From assembly GCF_900110955.1 (NCBI RefSeq), contig NZ_FOFR01000022.1, forward strand, positions 62,001 to 126,000: 64,000 bases of DNA, in the 5' to 3' direction. The first letter of the stretch is position 1. Each line of letters begins with the position of its first letter. Source of the DNA: Lentzea xinjiangensis. Its GTDB lineage: Bacteria; Actinomycetota; Actinomycetes; Mycobacteriales; Pseudonocardiaceae. This document shows, piece after piece, positions 1 to 9,296 of the stretch. Below the pieces are notes generated by a model. The model was not told the origin of the DNA and did no database searches. It saw nothing but the letters and a program-made list of their open reading frames with translations. The translations under genes were made by a program, and so were the position numbers.

Positions 1-1360
1 CCGGTCCGACGCCGTCGTGCAGGTCGCGCCGCAGCCGCAGCCGTTCCTCCTCGCGCGCCCGCACCAGCCGTTCGCGGGCGATCTGGAGGTCGGCGGTCAG
101 CTTGATCGACTGCGCGGCCGGCGCGGTGGAGCGGGCGAGGTCCACGAGCAGGCTCAGCTCGCGGTCGCTCAGCCGCTCGTCCGGCGCGCGCGGCTCGACC
201 ACGAGATCGCCGACCTGCGTACCTCGATACGTCATGGGGAACCGGAGCTGCGGCCACCCGCGGCTGCGCCCGTGCTCGGCCAGCACCGACCCGCCCCGGA
301 TCGCCACGTACGGCAGCTTCAACGACTCGGCGACGGTCTGCGCCACCGTCGGCAGCACGTCCTGCGACCGTTCCAGCTTCTCGCTCAACGTCGACAGGGC
401 CGCGTACGGGTCGGCCCGCTCCCCGAACAGCCACCGGTCGAGCTTGCGCTGCACCCAGCTTCGGATCGGCGCGAACACCAGCCCCGCCGCCACGACCCCG
501 ATGACCTCGGCGTCCCGTTCGAACAACTGGCCGACCCCGATCATCACGCCGAGGTAGACCAGCAGCAACACGACGGTCAACGAGCCGTAGAGCAACGACC
601 GGTGGATCAGCAGGCTGATGTCGTACAACCCGTACCGCACGATGGCGATGACCGCGGCGGCCGGGAACGCCAGCACACCGATGAGCCACGCGACGTGCCC
701 GTCCGTCGTCTCCACCGCGGTCGCGACGACGGCCAGCGCCAGCAGCGCGAGCGCCCACACGAGCAGCCGGCGCTCGTCGCCCTCGGCCCGTCGCCAGCGC
801 AGGAACAACGACACCACGGCCGCGACCACGGAGGCCCCTGCCGCCAGCACGGCGACCAGCGTGAGCGTCTTGGCGAGCCCGCCGCCGCTGCTCTGCCAGA
901 ACCCGGCCGGATCACCCCACGACGCCCACGCGATCCCGATCGTGCCGGCCACCGCGCTGAACAACGCCGCGCCGATGGCGGTCCACCACCGCTTGCTCAG
1001 CGGCCTGCCGTTGGGGAAGACCAGGGCCACCGCGGGCAGCAACGCGTACGTGGGCCACCAGACCCACGCCTCGACCCAGCGGGCGGGGTGGTCCTCCTGC
1101 TGGCCGGCCGCCGCGACGGCGACACCGCCGAACACGCCCATGACCAGCAGCAACCAGCCGACGGCCGACCTGCGGACGTGGCCGATCACCCGCACCCCGA
1201 GCAGGGTGCAGGCGACGGCGACCAGCCAGTTCCGCGGATGCGAGACGACGCCGGTGGCCGCTGTGTGCACGACGGCGAAGAGCACACACGCGGCCACCAG
1301 CGCGCCGACGACCCGGGCGAGGACGACCTCGCTCCGGGTCAGTCGTTGAGCCAGTGCCAC
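1..1360 (-). CDS. Sensor histidine kinase, 3' part cut by window edge
   Basis: Reading leftwards from about 1360, the minus strand encodes a multi-pass N-terminal membrane domain followed by a linker and the phospho-acceptor block RRDLHDGVGP at the very edge of the window (about residue 447). That block is the HisKA_3 H-box of LytS/NarX-type two-component kinases, with His as the phosphorylated residue. The ATPase domain and the partner response regulator would lie to the left of position 1. The proposed GTG start at 1360 lies inside the 3' end of the upstream small gene, with a 22-base overlap, and has no clear ribosome binding site, so the exact start is uncertain. The signal sensed cannot be inferred. 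Confidence 0.85.
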   Translation of the reverse strand, partial: MALAQRLTRSEVVLARVVGALVAACVLFAVVHTAATGVVSHPRNWLVAVACTLLGVRVIGHVRRSAVGWLLLVMGVFGGVAVAAAGQQEDHPARWVEAWVWWPTYALLPAVALVFPNGRPLSKRWWTAIGAALFSAVAGTIGIAWASWGDPAGFWQSSGGGLAKTLTLVAVLAAGASVVAAVVSLFLRWRRAEGDERRLLVWALALLALAVVATAVETTDGHVAWLIGVLAFPAAAVIAIVRYGLYDISLLIHRSLLYGSLTVVLLLVYLGVMIGVGQLFERDAEVIGVVAAGLVFAPIRSWVQRKLDRWLFGERADPYAALSTLSEKLERSQDVLPTVAQTVAESLKLPYVAIRGGSVLAEHGRSRGWPQLRFPMTYRGTQVGDLVVEPRAPDERLSDRELSLLVDLARSTAPAAQSIKLTADLQIARERLVRAREEERLRLRRDLHDGVGP

Positions 1361-1608
1361 AGGTTGTGGAAGGGCGAGCCGGCGTCGAGGGTCTGGAGGC
1401 CTCCCGGCCAGCCCTGGAAGGTCATGAGCCGATGGCGTAGCTGCTCGACGGTCATCGGCTTGGCGGCCTTGTGGGCGTGGTCGAAATCGACGTCCCCAGG
1501 AGGCGCGTTCATGGCGCGCACCTGAAGCTCCGCGTACCAGGCGAGGAGCTCTTCGTCGGACATGTGCGAAAAGTACGGCGGTACCACTTTCTGCCCGGAC
1601 TTCGACAT
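1339..1608 (-). CDS. Small hypothetical protein (89 aa)
   Basis: An 89-residue soluble protein, acidic in the N-terminal half, rich in Trp, His and Leu at the C-terminus (ends LWHWLND). No family was recognised. The upstream start (1608) has no good Shine-Dalgarno; a second ATG at 1563 (MSDEELLAW) is an alternative. It overlaps the start of the sensor kinase gene, which suggests translational coupling and a possible accessory role to the kinase. It is separated from the dehydrogenase gene by a hairpin. Confidence 0.6.
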   Translation of the reverse strand: MSKSGQKVVPPYFSHMSDEELLAWYAELQVRAMNAPPGDVDFDHAHKAAKPMTVEQLRHRLMTFQGWPGGLQTLDAGSPFHNLWHWLND

Positions 1609-1624
1609 GTCTGGAAGGAGTCAC

Positions 1625-1652
1625 GGGCACTCGTCTGGATACACGAGTGCCC
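1625..1652 (-). terminator. Hairpin terminator of the polyol operon
   Basis: A perfect 10-bp stem (1625-1634 paired with 1643-1652) with an 8-base loop lies just downstream of the dehydrogenase stop codon. There is no long T-run, which is common for actinobacterial terminators. It would separate the polyol operon from the small gene and kinase. Confidence 0.65.
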
Positions 1653-1671
1653 GCGAACGTTCGCCGTCAGC

Positions 1672-2661
1672 TCACGGCAGGACCTGGATCTTGCGGCCCT
1701 TACCCGCCTTGAACTGGTCCAACGCTCCCGCGTAGTCGTCGAGCGGCACCCTGTCGCTGATGAAGATCTCGGGGTCGAGCACACCGGTCGCGAAGAGGTC
1801 CGCCGCCCGTTCGAACGAGTGCAGCACCGCCATCGAGCCGGTGATGGTGATCTCCTGGTTGTAGATCTTGTACGGCTCGATGGTGACCCGCGCGGAGTAG
1901 TCCGAGACGCCGAACTGGAGGAACGTGCCGCCCTTGGCGACCCGGCCGAGGCCGTCCTGGATGGCCTTCTCGTTGCCGGTGGCGTCGATGACGACGTCCC
2001 AGCCCTGCGGCCGGTCCAGCTCGTCCGGCGTCGCCGCGACGGCCGTGACGCCGAGCCGGCGCGCGGTCTCCAGGCGTTCCGGGTTGAGGTCCACGACCTC
2101 GATCGACGACGCGCCGGTCAGCTTGCCGAGCTGGAGCATCATCAGGCCCATCGTGCCCGAGCCGTAGATCAGCACCCGCGAGGCCATCTGCGAGCGCAGC
2201 ACGTCGTAGCCGCGCACCGCGCACGACAGCGGCTCGATGAGCGCCGCGTCCTCGATCCGCACGTGGTCGGGCAGCTTCACGCAGTTGGCCACGGGCGCCA
2301 CCGCGAACTCCGCCGCGCCACCGGAGGTCGTGACGCCGATGGCCGCCCAGCGCTCGCAGAGGTTGCTCTTCCCGGCACGGCACATCCGGCACTCGTGGCA
2401 GTACAGCGACGGGTCGACGGCCACCCGGTCGCCGACCTTCAGCTCGTCGACCTGGGAACCGATCTCCACGATCGTGCCGGCGAACTCGTGACCCGGCACG
2501 ACCGGCAGCGTCGGAGCGAACTCGCCCTGCAGGATGTGCAGGTCCGTTCCGCAGATCCCGCAGGCCGCCACGTCGACGACCACCTGGCGCGGACCGCACT
2601 TGGGATCGTCCACAGTGGTCACTTCGACGGAACCGACGCCGGTGATCACTGCTGCTTTCAC
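1672..2661 (-). CDS. Zinc-dependent alcohol (polyol) dehydrogenase
   Basis: A 329-residue medium-chain dehydrogenase. Catalytic-zinc residues are visible as Cys37 (GICGTD) and His58-Glu59 (PGHE). The structural-zinc Cys cluster follows around residues 87-106, and a Rossmann GSGTMG motif lies in the C-terminal half. The family oxidises secondary alcohols with NAD(P). The gene closes an operon with a binding protein and two permeases, so it most likely oxidises the imported substrate; sorbitol, mannitol or another sugar alcohol is the best guess. The GTG start overlaps the permease stop by four bases, indicating coupled translation. Substrate is inferred from context only. Confidence 0.85.
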   Translation of the reverse strand: MKAAVITGVGSVEVTTVDDPKCGPRQVVVDVAACGICGTDLHILQGEFAPTLPVVPGHEFAGTIVEIGSQVDELKVGDRVAVDPSLYCHECRMCRAGKSNLCERWAAIGVTTSGGAAEFAVAPVANCVKLPDHVRIEDAALIEPLSCAVRGYDVLRSQMASRVLIYGSGTMGLMMLQLGKLTGASSIEVVDLNPERLETARRLGVTAVAATPDELDRPQGWDVVIDATGNEKAIQDGLGRVAKGGTFLQFGVSDYSARVTIEPYKIYNQEITITGSMAVLHSFERAADLFATGVLDPEIFISDRVPLDDYAGALDQFKAGKGRKIQVLP

Positions 2662-3458
2662 TTGACTGCTCCCAACGAGAGGCCCTGGACGAGCTTGTCC
2701 TGGGCGGCGAACCCGGCGATCAGCACCGGCAGTGAGACCACGACCGCCGCGGCGCAGACCTTGGCCAGGAAGAGGCCCTGCGACGTGACGAACCCGGTCA
2801 GGTACACGGGCGCGGTGCCGGCGACGACACCGGTGAGCACCCGTGCGAAGAGCAACTCGTTCCAGCTGAAGATGAAGCAGATCAACGCCGTCGCCGCGAT
2901 GCCGGGCATCGCGATGGGTGCCACGACCCTGCGCAGGATCGTGAGCAGCCCCGCTCCGTCGATGGACGCCGCCTCGAGGATCTCCTTGGGGACCTCGGAG
3001 AGGAACGACCGCATCAGCCACACCGCGATCGGCAGGTTCATCGAGCAGTACAGCAGCGTGAGGAACGAGATGTTGTCGAGCATCCCGGAGAACTGCGCGA
3101 TCAGGTAGATCGGCAGCAGCGCCGCGACGACCGGCATCATCTTGGTGGACAGGAAGAAGAACAGGACGTCCGTCCACTTCTCCACCGGCTTGATCGACAA
3201 CGCGTACGCGGCCGGGATCGCCAGCAGCAGCACGATGATCGTCGACCCGATCGAGGCGCTGAACGAGTTGATCAGCGGCGGCCACGCGCCCGCGTCGAAG
3301 AACTCCTCGTAGCCGTCGAGCGTGAGCGGCGCCAGCAGGGACGGCGGGTTCGTGGCCGCGTCCGACTCGCTGTGCAGCGAGGTCAGGAACATCCAGGCCA
3401 CCGGCGCGAAGAACACGATGCCCGCGAACCAGGCGAGCACACCCCAAATCCTGGTCAT
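2658..3458 (-). CDS. Carbohydrate ABC transporter permease (MalG type)
   Basis: A 266-residue inner-membrane permease with six predicted membrane segments. The cytoplasmic coupling loop contains EAASIDGAG, the EAA motif through which MalG-type permeases dock to their ATPase. It forms the transmembrane channel together with the MalF-type partner encoded just upstream, and receives substrate from the lipoprotein at 4386-5735. It overlaps that partner and the downstream dehydrogenase by four bases each. The operon lacks an ATPase gene. Confidence 0.9.
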   Translation of the reverse strand: MTRIWGVLAWFAGIVFFAPVAWMFLTSLHSESDAATNPPSLLAPLTLDGYEEFFDAGAWPPLINSFSASIGSTIIVLLLAIPAAYALSIKPVEKWTDVLFFFLSTKMMPVVAALLPIYLIAQFSGMLDNISFLTLLYCSMNLPIAVWLMRSFLSEVPKEILEAASIDGAGLLTILRRVVAPIAMPGIAATALICFIFSWNELLFARVLTGVVAGTAPVYLTGFVTSQGLFLAKVCAAAVVVSLPVLIAGFAAQDKLVQGLSLGAVK

Positions 3459-4384
3459 CGCTTCTCCTCCTTGAACAGCGAGGACACGGTGCGCAACGCG
3501 AACGTGGCGATGACCATCGAGCCCGCCACCACGATCACGCCGGCCGCGGACGCCTCGCCGTACTCGTGGGCCTGGTAGAAGGTCTGGTAGATCATGTACG
3601 GCAGGTTCGCCGTGCCCAGGCCACCGGACGTGATCGTGAAGACCGCGTCGAAGTTCTGCACGACGTAGATCGAGCCGAGCAGCCCGCCGAGCTCCAGGTA
3701 CTGCCGCAGGTGGGGGAACGTCAGGTAGCGGAAGACCTGGAACGACGAGGCGCCGTCGATCGTGGCCGCCTCGACCGGCTCGACCGGCTTGCTCTGCAAC
3801 CCGGCCAGCAGGATCAGCATCATGAACGGCGTCCACTGCCACACCAGCGACGCCACCACGGCGGTCATCGGCATGGAGCTGATCCAGTCCGGCTGCGCCT
3901 CGAAGCCCAGCCAGTTCAGGATGCCGTTGAACAGGCCGTACTCCGGGTTGTAGAGCACGTGCTTCCAGATCAGCGCCGCGGCCACGGGCACCACCAGGAA
4001 CGGCGCGATCAGCAACGTCCTGACGAGCCCGCGACCCGCGAACTTCTTGTCGAGCAGCAACGCGAGGCCCAGCCCGAGGACGAGGCTGATGATCACGACC
4101 GACGCGGTGAGCACGATCGTGTTCACGACCGAGGAGCGCAGGTCGGGGTCGGTGAACACGTTGACGTAGTTGTCGAACCCGGCGAACCCGCGGTTGGTGG
4201 GGTCGAGCGAGTTCCACTTCATGAACGAGATGACCAGCGTCGCCACGAAGGGAAGCTGCGTCACGACGATCAGGAAGATGAGCGCGGGCAGCAGCGGTGC
4301 CCGCCTGGCCCACTTCGGGTACTTCGTGCGGGGGACGGGCGGCGGCCGGTCCACGACCGACCGCTCCCGCGTCAGGACCGCCAT
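3455..4384 (-). CDS. Carbohydrate ABC transporter permease (MalF type)
   Basis: A 309-residue permease with a Pro/Arg-rich cytoplasmic N-terminus (about residues 1-30), then six predicted membrane helices and the EAA-loop motif EAATIDGAS. It pairs with the MalG-type permease; their reading frames overlap by four bases. The ATG lies one base after the binding-protein stop codon, so all members of this unit are tightly coupled. Confidence 0.9.
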   Translation of the reverse strand: MAVLTRERSVVDRPPPVPRTKYPKWARRAPLLPALIFLIVVTQLPFVATLVISFMKWNSLDPTNRGFAGFDNYVNVFTDPDLRSSVVNTIVLTASVVIISLVLGLGLALLLDKKFAGRGLVRTLLIAPFLVVPVAAALIWKHVLYNPEYGLFNGILNWLGFEAQPDWISSMPMTAVVASLVWQWTPFMMLILLAGLQSKPVEPVEAATIDGASSFQVFRYLTFPHLRQYLELGGLLGSIYVVQNFDAVFTITSGGLGTANLPYMIYQTFYQAHEYGEASAAGVIVVAGSMVIATFALRTVSSLFKEEKR

Positions 4385-4385
4385 G

Positions 4386-5735
4386 TCACTGCCCCTTGTA
4401 CTTCGCGGCGACCTTCTCCGCGAGCTGCTGCGAGCTGTTCAGCGCGTCGTCCACGGAGGTGGCTCCGGCGATCGCCGAGCTGATCTGCTGCGACACCTGC
4501 GTGCCCAGGTCGGTGAACTCCGGGATGCCGACGAACTGGATGCCGGGCGCCGGGCGCTCCTGCACACCGGGGTTCAACGGCTTCGCGCTCTTGATCGCGG
4601 CCTCGGCCTGGGCGGAGAACGTGCCGGAGGACTGCTTGTACTCGGCGCGCTGGTAGGTCGACGCGCGCTTGCCGTCGGGCAGCTTCGACCAGCCGAGGTT
4701 CTTGCCGACGAGCTCCTCGTAGCCCTTGCCGGACGCCCAGGAGATGAACTTCCAGGCCGCTTCCTGCTTCTTCGACGCCTTCTGGATGCCGAACGCCCAG
4801 GTGTAGAGCCAGCCGGAGCTGTCGGTCTTCACGACCGGAGCCTGGGTGAAGCCGAGCTTGCCCTTGACCGGGGAGTCGGCGGCCTCCAGCAGACCGGCGG
4901 CGACCGTGGCGTCGTACCACATCGCGACCTTGCCCTGCGTCATGTTGTTCAGGCACTCGGCGAACCCGGCCTGCGGGGCGCCCGCCTCACCGTGGTTGCG
5001 GACGAGGTCGACGTAGAACTTGGTGGCCTCCTTGAACTCCGGCGCGTTGACCTGCGCCTGCCAGTCCTTGGTGAACCAGGTGCCGCCGAAGGTGTTCACG
5101 ACCGTGGTGAGCGGGGCCATGACCTGACCCCAGCCCGGCTGGCCGCGCAGGCAGATGCCGCGCACCTCCGGGGTGGAGACCTTCTGCGCCGCCTCGGCGA
5201 CCTGCTGCCAGGTCGGCTTCTCCGGCAGCGTGACGCCCTTGGCCTCGAAGATGTCCTTGCGGTACATGAGGAACGACGACTCGCCGTAGAACGGCTGCGC
5301 GTAGACCTTGCCGTCGGCGGCGGTCAGCGACTGCTTGATCGGCTCCAGGATGTCGGCCTGGTCGAACCCGCTGTCCTTGGCGACGAAGTCGTCCATCGGC
5401 GCGAGCCAGCCGTTCTTGGCGTACATCGGCGTCTCGTAGTTGGAGATCGTCGCCACGTCGTACTGCCCGGCCTGGCTGGAGAAGTCCTGGCTGATCTTGT
5501 CGCGGACGTCGTTCTCCGGCAGCACGGTGAAGTTCACCTTGACGCCCGTGTCCTTGGTGAAGTTGTCCGCGGTGAGCTTCTGCAGGTCCTGCATCTGCGG
5601 GTTGTTCACCATCAGCACGTTGATCGAGTCGGAGCCGCTGCCCCCGCCTCCTCCCGCGCCCGCGCAGGCGGACGCGAGCAGCAGCACAGCGGTGGCGGCC
5701 CCGAATGTGCGAAGGGGTGTGCGGATAGACAACAT
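4386..5735 (-). CDS. Sugar/polyol ABC transporter substrate-binding lipoprotein
   Basis: A 449-residue family-1 extracellular solute-binding protein. A signal peptide ends in the lipobox LASAC with Cys24 as the lipidated residue, followed by a Gly/Ser linker. The mature part has the alternating domain layout of sugar-binding proteins, with the typical AMWYDATVAAG stretch. The start at 5735 is chosen over an upstream in-frame ATG because AGAGGAAA lies a suitable distance before it and it begins the signal peptide. The neighbouring DeoR regulator and dehydrogenase point to a sugar alcohol as ligand. Confidence 0.9.
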   Translation of the reverse strand: MLSIRTPLRTFGAATAVLLLASACAGAGGGGGSGSDSINVLMVNNPQMQDLQKLTADNFTKDTGVKVNFTVLPENDVRDKISQDFSSQAGQYDVATISNYETPMYAKNGWLAPMDDFVAKDSGFDQADILEPIKQSLTAADGKVYAQPFYGESSFLMYRKDIFEAKGVTLPEKPTWQQVAEAAQKVSTPEVRGICLRGQPGWGQVMAPLTTVVNTFGGTWFTKDWQAQVNAPEFKEATKFYVDLVRNHGEAGAPQAGFAECLNNMTQGKVAMWYDATVAAGLLEAADSPVKGKLGFTQAPVVKTDSSGWLYTWAFGIQKASKKQEAAWKFISWASGKGYEELVGKNLGWSKLPDGKRASTYQRAEYKQSSGTFSAQAEAAIKSAKPLNPGVQERPAPGIQFVGIPEFTDLGTQVSQQISSAIAGATSVDDALNSSQQLAEKVAAKYKGQ

Positions 5736-5760
5736 CGTCTTTCCTCTCGGGGGATGGTGA

Positions 5761-5784
5761 CCGGGCACGCTGAACACAGCCCGG
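5761..5784 (-). promoter_or_regulatory. Short inverted repeat upstream of the binding-protein gene
   Basis: CCGGGC at 5761-5766 and GCCCGG at 5779-5784 form a six-bp inverted repeat in the 90-bp gap between the DeoR gene and the binding-protein gene. It could be a weak terminator behind deoR or an operator; the sequence alone does not decide. Confidence 0.3.
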
Positions 5785-5825
5785 ATTCTCGGGGGTCGGG
5801 CTCCAGGTGTCCGGCCGGACGGTGC

Positions 5826-6587
5826 TCAGGCGCGGATGACCTTGGGGCCGAGCAGGGAGTAGCGGTGGGCCTCGTGAGCGGACAGACCGGAGTCGGTCAC
5901 GACCGCCTCCAGGTCGGCCACCTCGGCGAACCGGTGGAAGCTGGACACTCCGAACTTCGTGTGCGTCCCGACGAAGATCTTGCGCCGGGACGCGCTGAGC
6001 GCCTTGGCCTTCACCGCGCCGACCGCGGGATCGGGGGTGGTGAGGCCGTGCTCGCGGGAGATGCCGTTGGCGCCGATGTAGGCCAGGTCGATGACCATCT
6101 CGGCCAGCATCCTGGTGGTCCAGTGGTCCACAGTGGCCAGCGTGTGCCCGCGCACCCGGCCGCCCAGCAGCAGGACGGTGCACGACGGGTGCTCGGACAT
6201 CGCCGCCGCGGTCGGCAGCGACGCGGTGATGATCGTGAGCGGGTTGGTGGTCGGCAACGACTCCGCGATGAGCTGCGGCGTGTAGCCCTCGTCGATGAAC
6301 ACGGTCTCGGCGTCGTCGAGCCGCTCGGCGGCCGCCTTCGCGATGCGCCGCTTCTCCGGCACGTGCGATCCCGCGCGGAACCGCAGCCCCGTCTCGAAGC
6401 CGGCGCTCTCGACCGGGATCGCGCCGCCGTGCGTGCGGCGTACCAGGCCGTGCTCGTCGAGCACGCGGAGGTCGCGCCTGACCGTTTCGGGCGCGACGCG
6501 CAGCTCCTGCGCCATCTCCACCACGTCGACGCGGCCGTCGGCGCGGGCCCTGGCCAGGATGCGGCGCTTGCGCTCTTCGGCTCGCAT
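5826..6587 (-). CDS. DeoR-family transcriptional regulator
   Basis: A 253-residue regulator. Its N-terminal winged helix carries the DeoR signature ETVRRDLRVLDEHGLVRR (about residues 33-50), and a DeoRC sensor domain that binds phosphorylated sugars follows. The ATG at 6587 is preferred to an upstream in-frame ATG because AGGTG precedes it and homologues start at this point. It lies directly upstream of, and in line with, the polyol transporter operon, which it very likely represses in the absence of substrate. Confidence 0.88.
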   Translation of the reverse strand: MRAEERKRRILARARADGRVDVVEMAQELRVAPETVRRDLRVLDEHGLVRRTHGGAIPVESAGFETGLRFRAGSHVPEKRRIAKAAAERLDDAETVFIDEGYTPQLIAESLPTTNPLTIITASLPTAAAMSEHPSCTVLLLGGRVRGHTLATVDHWTTRMLAEMVIDLAYIGANGISREHGLTTPDPAVGAVKAKALSASRRKIFVGTHTKFGVSSFHRFAEVADLEAVVTDSGLSAHEAHRYSLLGPKVIRA

Positions 6588-6655
6588 GTCACCTGCCCAC
6601 TCGGCTCTCGGGTTGCCCGTTCGGGCTGTGCATAGATGAAACACCCTCGAAACAC

Positions 6656-6671
6656 TGTGGTGGGCACCACA
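6656..6671. promoter_or_regulatory. Palindrome upstream of the DeoR regulator
   Basis: TGTGGT-GGGC-ACCACA is a perfect 6-bp inverted repeat with a four-base spacer, 69 bp before the regulator start. It may be an autoregulatory operator. The gap 6588-6969 otherwise shows no coding signal on either strand apart from the terminator at its left end. Confidence 0.4.
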
Positions 6672-6931
6672 ACTGAGTGAACTATCGCCCGGTTTTCGCC
6701 CGCTTCACCCTGCGTGATTGTTCATTTACGCAGGTCGGCCACAACGGGCACGCCCGAATCACCCCCAGAACCTGCCCGGATTGCCTCCAGAGCGCTGCGG
6801 AATTCGGGGGAACCGGGCGGACCGGGACGAAGCCGAACATGCGCAGCCGTCCCCGTCCGGCACGGTGCCCGCGAGCTGACGCAGGCACCTGGCGCACCGC
6901 GCGGGCGCGGATCGCGGAGAGGGTGGGGCTC

Positions 6932-6961
6932 GGGGGGTGGCTGCCGCCGCGGCCACCCCCC
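6932..6961 (-). terminator. Terminator of the alpha-glucoside operon
   Basis: GGGGGGTGGC at 6932-6941 pairs perfectly with GCCACCCCCC at 6952-6961 across a 10-base loop, immediately downstream of the glucosidase stop codon. It is a strong G/C hairpin without a T-run. Confidence 0.75.
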
Positions 6962-6969
6962 CCGGCCCG

Positions 6970-8451
6970 TCAGAAGAGCCAGGCCGCGGCGTCGGGCGGT
7001 AGCTGGCCGCCGGTCAGCGGGATGCTCGTCAGCGCCGGCGCGGCGGGCAGGTCGATGGGCCGGTCCGACAGGTTGACGACGCACGTGTGGCTGTTCCTGC
7101 GGAACGCCAGCACGTCCTCACCGAGGTCGAGCCACTCCAGGGCGCCGTCGATCTCCCGGCGCCGTGCGAACACCTGCCGGTAGAGGCTCAGCATGGAGTC
7201 CGGGTCGTCCGCCTGGGCCTCGACGGAGAACCGGTGCCAGTTCTCCGGCTGCGGCAACCAGCTCGGTCCGTCCTGCGAGGACCAGGGGAGCGGCACGCGG
7301 CAGCCGTCCCGGCCGCGGTCGGTGAAGCCCGAGCGGTGCCACACCGGGTCCTCGCGCAGCTCGTCCGGCAGGTCCTCGACCTCCCACAGGCCCAGCTCCT
7401 CGCCCTGGTAGACGTACACACCGCCGGGCAGCGCGGCGGTGAGCATGATCGCCGCGCGGGCCCTGCGCGTGCCCAGCTCGAAGTCGGTCGGGGCGCCGTG
7501 CTGCCGGTCCGCGAACGAGAAGCCGGTCTTCTCCCGGCCGTACCGGGTCACGTGCCGGGTGACGTCGTGGTTGGACAGCACCCAGGTGGGCGGTGCGCCG
7601 ACGGGTTCGTGCGCCGCCAGGGTGCTGTCGACGACGCCGCGCAGCTCACCGGCGTTCCAGGGGCAGCAGAGGAAGTCGAAGTTGAACGCGCTGTGCATCT
7701 CGTCCGGCCGCAGGTAGCGGGCGAACCGGACCGGGTCCGGCAGCCACATCTCGCCGACGAGGATCCGTTCGCCGTCGTAGGAGTCGACGATCTTGCGCCA
7801 CTTCCGGTAGATCTCGTGGACGCCGTCCTGGTCGGAGTAGGGCAGGTCGGCGTCGGGCTTGCCGAAGTCCTTGACCAGGCCGTCGGCCACGTCGATGCGG
7901 AACCCGTCGACACCGCGGTCCAGCCAGAACCGCAGGATGTCCTCGAACTCCTGCTCGACGACCGGGTTCTCCCAGTTGAAGTCCGGCTGCTCGGCGGCGT
8001 AGAGGTGCAGGTACCAGCGGCCGTCGGGGAGCCTGCTCCACGCGGGGCCGCCGAAGCGGGACTTCCAGTCGTTGGGGAGGTCCTCGGTGTCGCGGACGTG
8101 GAAGCGGTCCCACAGGCCGTTCCTGAACCACGGGTGCTGGTCGCTGCAGTGGTTCGGGACGAGGTCGATGATGATCCGGATGCCCAGGCCGTGCGCGTCG
8201 GCGATGAGCTCCTCGGCGTCGGCGAGCGTGCCGAACACCGGCTCGATGTCGCGGTAGTCCGCCACGTCGTAGCCGCCGTCGGCGAGCGGGCTCGGGTACC
8301 ACGGGTTCAGCCAGATCGCGTCGAAGCCGAGGCTCGCGATGTGCGGGAGCTTGGTGCGGAGGCCGGCCAGGTCACCGACGCCGTCGCCGTTGCCGTCCGC
8401 GAAGCTGCGCAGGTAGACCTGGTAGATGGATGCGTTGCGCCACCAACTCAT
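6970..8451 (-). CDS. GH13 alpha-glucosidase / oligo-1,6-glucosidase-like
   Basis: A 493-residue cytoplasmic glycoside hydrolase of family 13, without a signal peptide. The conserved regions are in order: LVPNH (around residue 100), GFRIDVADG with the nucleophile Asp187, GEMW with the acid/base Glu234, and SNHD with Asp296. It would hydrolyse alpha-linked glucose oligosaccharides inside the cell. The start at 8451 (MSWW) is set by AAAGGA upstream and by the family N-terminus, and it lies 11 bases after the permease stop. As the last gene of a LacI-controlled import operon, it probably splits the imported oligosaccharide. Linkage specificity cannot be read from the sequence. Confidence 0.9.
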   Translation of the reverse strand: MSWWRNASIYQVYLRSFADGNGDGVGDLAGLRTKLPHIASLGFDAIWLNPWYPSPLADGGYDVADYRDIEPVFGTLADAEELIADAHGLGIRIIIDLVPNHCSDQHPWFRNGLWDRFHVRDTEDLPNDWKSRFGGPAWSRLPDGRWYLHLYAAEQPDFNWENPVVEQEFEDILRFWLDRGVDGFRIDVADGLVKDFGKPDADLPYSDQDGVHEIYRKWRKIVDSYDGERILVGEMWLPDPVRFARYLRPDEMHSAFNFDFLCCPWNAGELRGVVDSTLAAHEPVGAPPTWVLSNHDVTRHVTRYGREKTGFSFADRQHGAPTDFELGTRRARAAIMLTAALPGGVYVYQGEELGLWEVEDLPDELREDPVWHRSGFTDRGRDGCRVPLPWSSQDGPSWLPQPENWHRFSVEAQADDPDSMLSLYRQVFARRREIDGALEWLDLGEDVLAFRRNSHTCVVNLSDRPIDLPAAPALTSIPLTGGQLPPDAAAWLF

Positions 8452-8462
8452 CTGGTGTCCTT

Positions 8463-9296
8463 TCAGCCTTTTACGCCGCCCGCGGTGAGCCCCGCGAGGA
8501 TGTGCCGCTGGAACGCGAGGAACAGCGCGACCATCGGCAGGCTCGCCAGCACGAGACCGGCGAGCAGGAGGTTGATCGGGGTGTCCGGGGCGAAGCGCTG
8601 CAGCGCCACGCTGAGCGTCTGCTTCACCGGGTCGGGGAACACGAGCAGCGGCCAGATGAAGTCCTTCCAGGCCGCGACGACCGCGAAGATCGAGACGACG
8701 GCGAGGATGGGCCGGGAGATCGGCAGGACGATGCGGACGAGCGTCGTCCACGTGTTCGCGCCGTCGATCCTGGCCGCCTCCAGCAGCTCCTCGGGGATCT
8801 GGTCGAAGAACCGCTTGAGCAGGTAGACGTTCAGGGCGTTCGCCGCCGCCGGGAGCCAGATGCCCGCCGGGTTGTTGAGCAGGTCCAGGTCGGTGAGCGT
8901 GAGGTACACCGGCACCAGGATCGCCGTCGAGGGCAGCATCAGCGTGGCGAGCATCAGGCCGAGGACCAGGTTGCCGCCCCACGGCCTGAGCTTGCTGAGC
9001 GCGTACGCGGCGGGCACGATCACGGCCATCTGCACGGCCCACGCGCCGATCGCGACGACGAACGTGTTGACGAAGAACCGGCCGAGGTCCATGTAGTTCC
9101 AGGCGTCGACGTACGCGCCCGGCTCCCACGTCCGCGGCAGGATCGTCGGCGGCTGCTGCGCGAGCTCCGCCGGTGGCTTGAAGGCGCCGAGCAGCACCCA
9201 GACCAGCGGGAGCAGGAACACCGCGGTGAACAGGACCAGCGTGGCCGTGAGGACGGCCCAGTAGGCGGGACCGGTTCCCCTGGTGAGGGTCCTCAC
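8463..9296 (-). CDS. Sugar ABC transporter permease (MalG type)
   Basis: A 277-residue permease with six predicted membrane helices and the coupling motif EAARIDGAN. The GTG start overlaps the stop of the MalF-type partner by four bases. It forms the channel for the substrate delivered by the lipoprotein at 10151-11482, with energy from an ATPase not encoded in this window. Confidence 0.9.
   Translation of the reverse strand: MRTLTRGTGPAYWAVLTATLVLFTAVFLLPLVWVLLGAFKPPAELAQQPPTILPRTWEPGAYVDAWNYMDLGRFFVNTFVVAIGAWAVQMAVIVPAAYALSKLRPWGGNLVLGLMLATLMLPSTAILVPVYLTLTDLDLLNNPAGIWLPAAANALNVYLLKRFFDQIPEELLEAARIDGANTWTTLVRIVLPISRPILAVVSIFAVVAAWKDFIWPLLVFPDPVKQTLSVALQRFAPDTPINLLLAGLVLASLPMVALFLAFQRHILAGLTAGGVKG

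Noticed and set aside
17-1525. A 502-codon plus-strand frame at the left edge
   Set aside because: The minus strand encodes membrane helices and a histidine-kinase H-box; the plus frame is low-complexity His/Arg/Gln-rich shadow.
4170-6635. An 821-codon plus-strand frame opposite the transporter and DeoR genes
   Set aside because: It spans several real minus-strand genes and has no recognisable domain.
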